Source: Planctomycetota bacterium (GTDB taxonomy: Bacteria; Planctomycetota; Phycisphaerae; Sedimentisphaerales; Anaerobacaceae). From it: DNA of 6,535 bases. The notes under the pieces were generated by a model. That model saw only the letters and a program-made list of their open reading frames with translations. It had not been told where the DNA came from and did not search any database. The translations under genes were made by a program, and so were the position numbers. Position 1 is the first letter of the stretch. The number at the start of each line of letters is the position of its first letter. Of this stretch, positions 6,397 to 6,535 are shown one piece after another. The stretch is taken from the NCBI GenBank assembly GCA_022567055.1, contig JADFHU010000327.1, positions 1 to 6,535 on the forward strand, written 5' to 3'.

Positions 6397-6431
6397 GACC
6401 CCCTAGGGGGTCCCTCCCAGGGGGAAACCCC
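6397..6431. repeat. GC-rich palindrome block after istB
   Basis: GACCCCCTAGGGGGTC at 6397-6412 is a perfect 16-base palindrome starting six bases after the istB stop codon. It is followed by GGGG-AAA-CCCC (stem at 6421-6431). The two can fold as separate stems or compete with each other, since CCCTCCC between them can pair with either G-run. No T-run follows, so a standard intrinsic terminator is unlikely. It could stop transcription at the element's end by structure alone, protect the message end, or block outside transcripts from reading into istAB. Confidence 0.6.
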
Positions 6432-6442
6432 ATGAGAATCGT

Positions 6443-6492
6443 AACCGGTAAAACCAATTGTCGCTGAGGGAAAGAATAGTTGACGCTGGTCA
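6443..6492 (-). repeat. IS21 right terminal inverted repeat (two tandem motifs)
   Basis: The complement begins TGACCAGCGTCAACTATT and ends GGTTTTACCGGTT. The inner motif, CAGCGACAATTGG, is the best match to the left end: 22 of 25 columns match across the inner half. The outer motif, CAGCGTCAACT, is more divergent. The two motifs are 22 bases apart, against 23 on the left. Confidence 0.83.
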
Positions 6493-6535
6493 CGTGGCGG
6501 TGTGCCGACGAAGGCGCGACAGGCGGCCATCCCTC
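6493..6535. other. Flank right of the IS21 element
   Basis: Forty-three bases of GC-rich DNA up to the window edge. No gene, no duplication of the left flank (CCTCCGA), and no piece recognisable as the missing right end of the ISL3 element. Confidence 0.4.

Larger units (their letters stand above)
4036..6492 (+). mobile_element. Complete IS21-family insertion sequence
   Basis: A 2,457-bp element containing istA and istB in the usual order. Its ends are set by long inverted repeats that start with TG and end with CA, the IS21 rule, and by tandem internal repeats at both ends. The size is within the usual IS21 range of about 2-2.5 kb. Both genes are intact. The bases outside the ends (CCTCCGA on the left, CGTGGCG on the right) show no duplication of the 4-8 bases that IS21 insertion normally leaves. 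The target copies may have diverged, or the element's two ends may now sit in different surroundings after recombination with another copy. Confidence 0.88.

Noticed and set aside
2699..6492. Composite transposon formed by the two insertion sequences
   Set aside because: The elements belong to different families, are adjacent with no cargo between them, and have unrelated ends.
4036..6535. CRISPR-like array from the repeated CAGCGACAATT motifs
   Set aside because: There are only two copies at each end, in inverted orientation between ends and with spacing of about 22-23 bases. They are IS21 terminal repeats.

Overview
The window is bacterial DNA with a short metabolic segment on the left and two adjacent insertion sequences on the right. 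All genes with protein-level support are on the + strand. The left part (about 1-2308) holds two amino-acid metabolism genes: a homocysteine S-methyltransferase-family protein (240-1145) and a PLP fold-type II serine/threonine dehydratase (1358-2308) that resembles the animal-type serine dehydratase SDS. They are co-oriented but 212 bases apart, so an operon is possible but not shown. I cannot name the organism. The mix of genes and the two IS families would suit an environmental, possibly uncultured, bacterium, but no rRNA or marker gene is present to fix the phylum.

A stretch of about 400 bases with no convincing gene follows (2309-2698). It contains a GC-rich hairpin, one short weak ORF and a possible sigma70-type promoter aimed at the insertion sequences. 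Next is an ISL3-family element (about 2699-4018). Its single transposase is intact: 403 residues with an N-terminal zinc ribbon and all three DDE acidic residues. A 10-base direct repeat (TTAAAAAGTA) lies on each side of it. The terminal inverted repeats of this element are not clear.

Only a few bases further on, an IS21-family element begins. Its ends can be read from the sequence. A 51-base left inverted repeat (4036-4086) and a 50-base right one (6443-6492) match at 41 of 51 aligned columns, start with TG and end with CA, and each is built from two tandem copies of a motif like CAGCGACAATT. Inside are istA (DDE transposase) and istB (AAA+ helper ATPase), overlapping at TGATG as is usual for this family. 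Both look full length. A GC-rich block that includes a perfect 16-base palindrome lies between istB and the right end. No target-site duplication is visible around the IS21 element.

I see no phage, CRISPR, defence, toxin-antitoxin or RNA gene, and no clear new system. The most interesting points are a methyltransferase that lacks one of the three zinc-binding cysteines of its family, the fine structure of the IS21 ends, and two different insertion sequences placed almost side by side.
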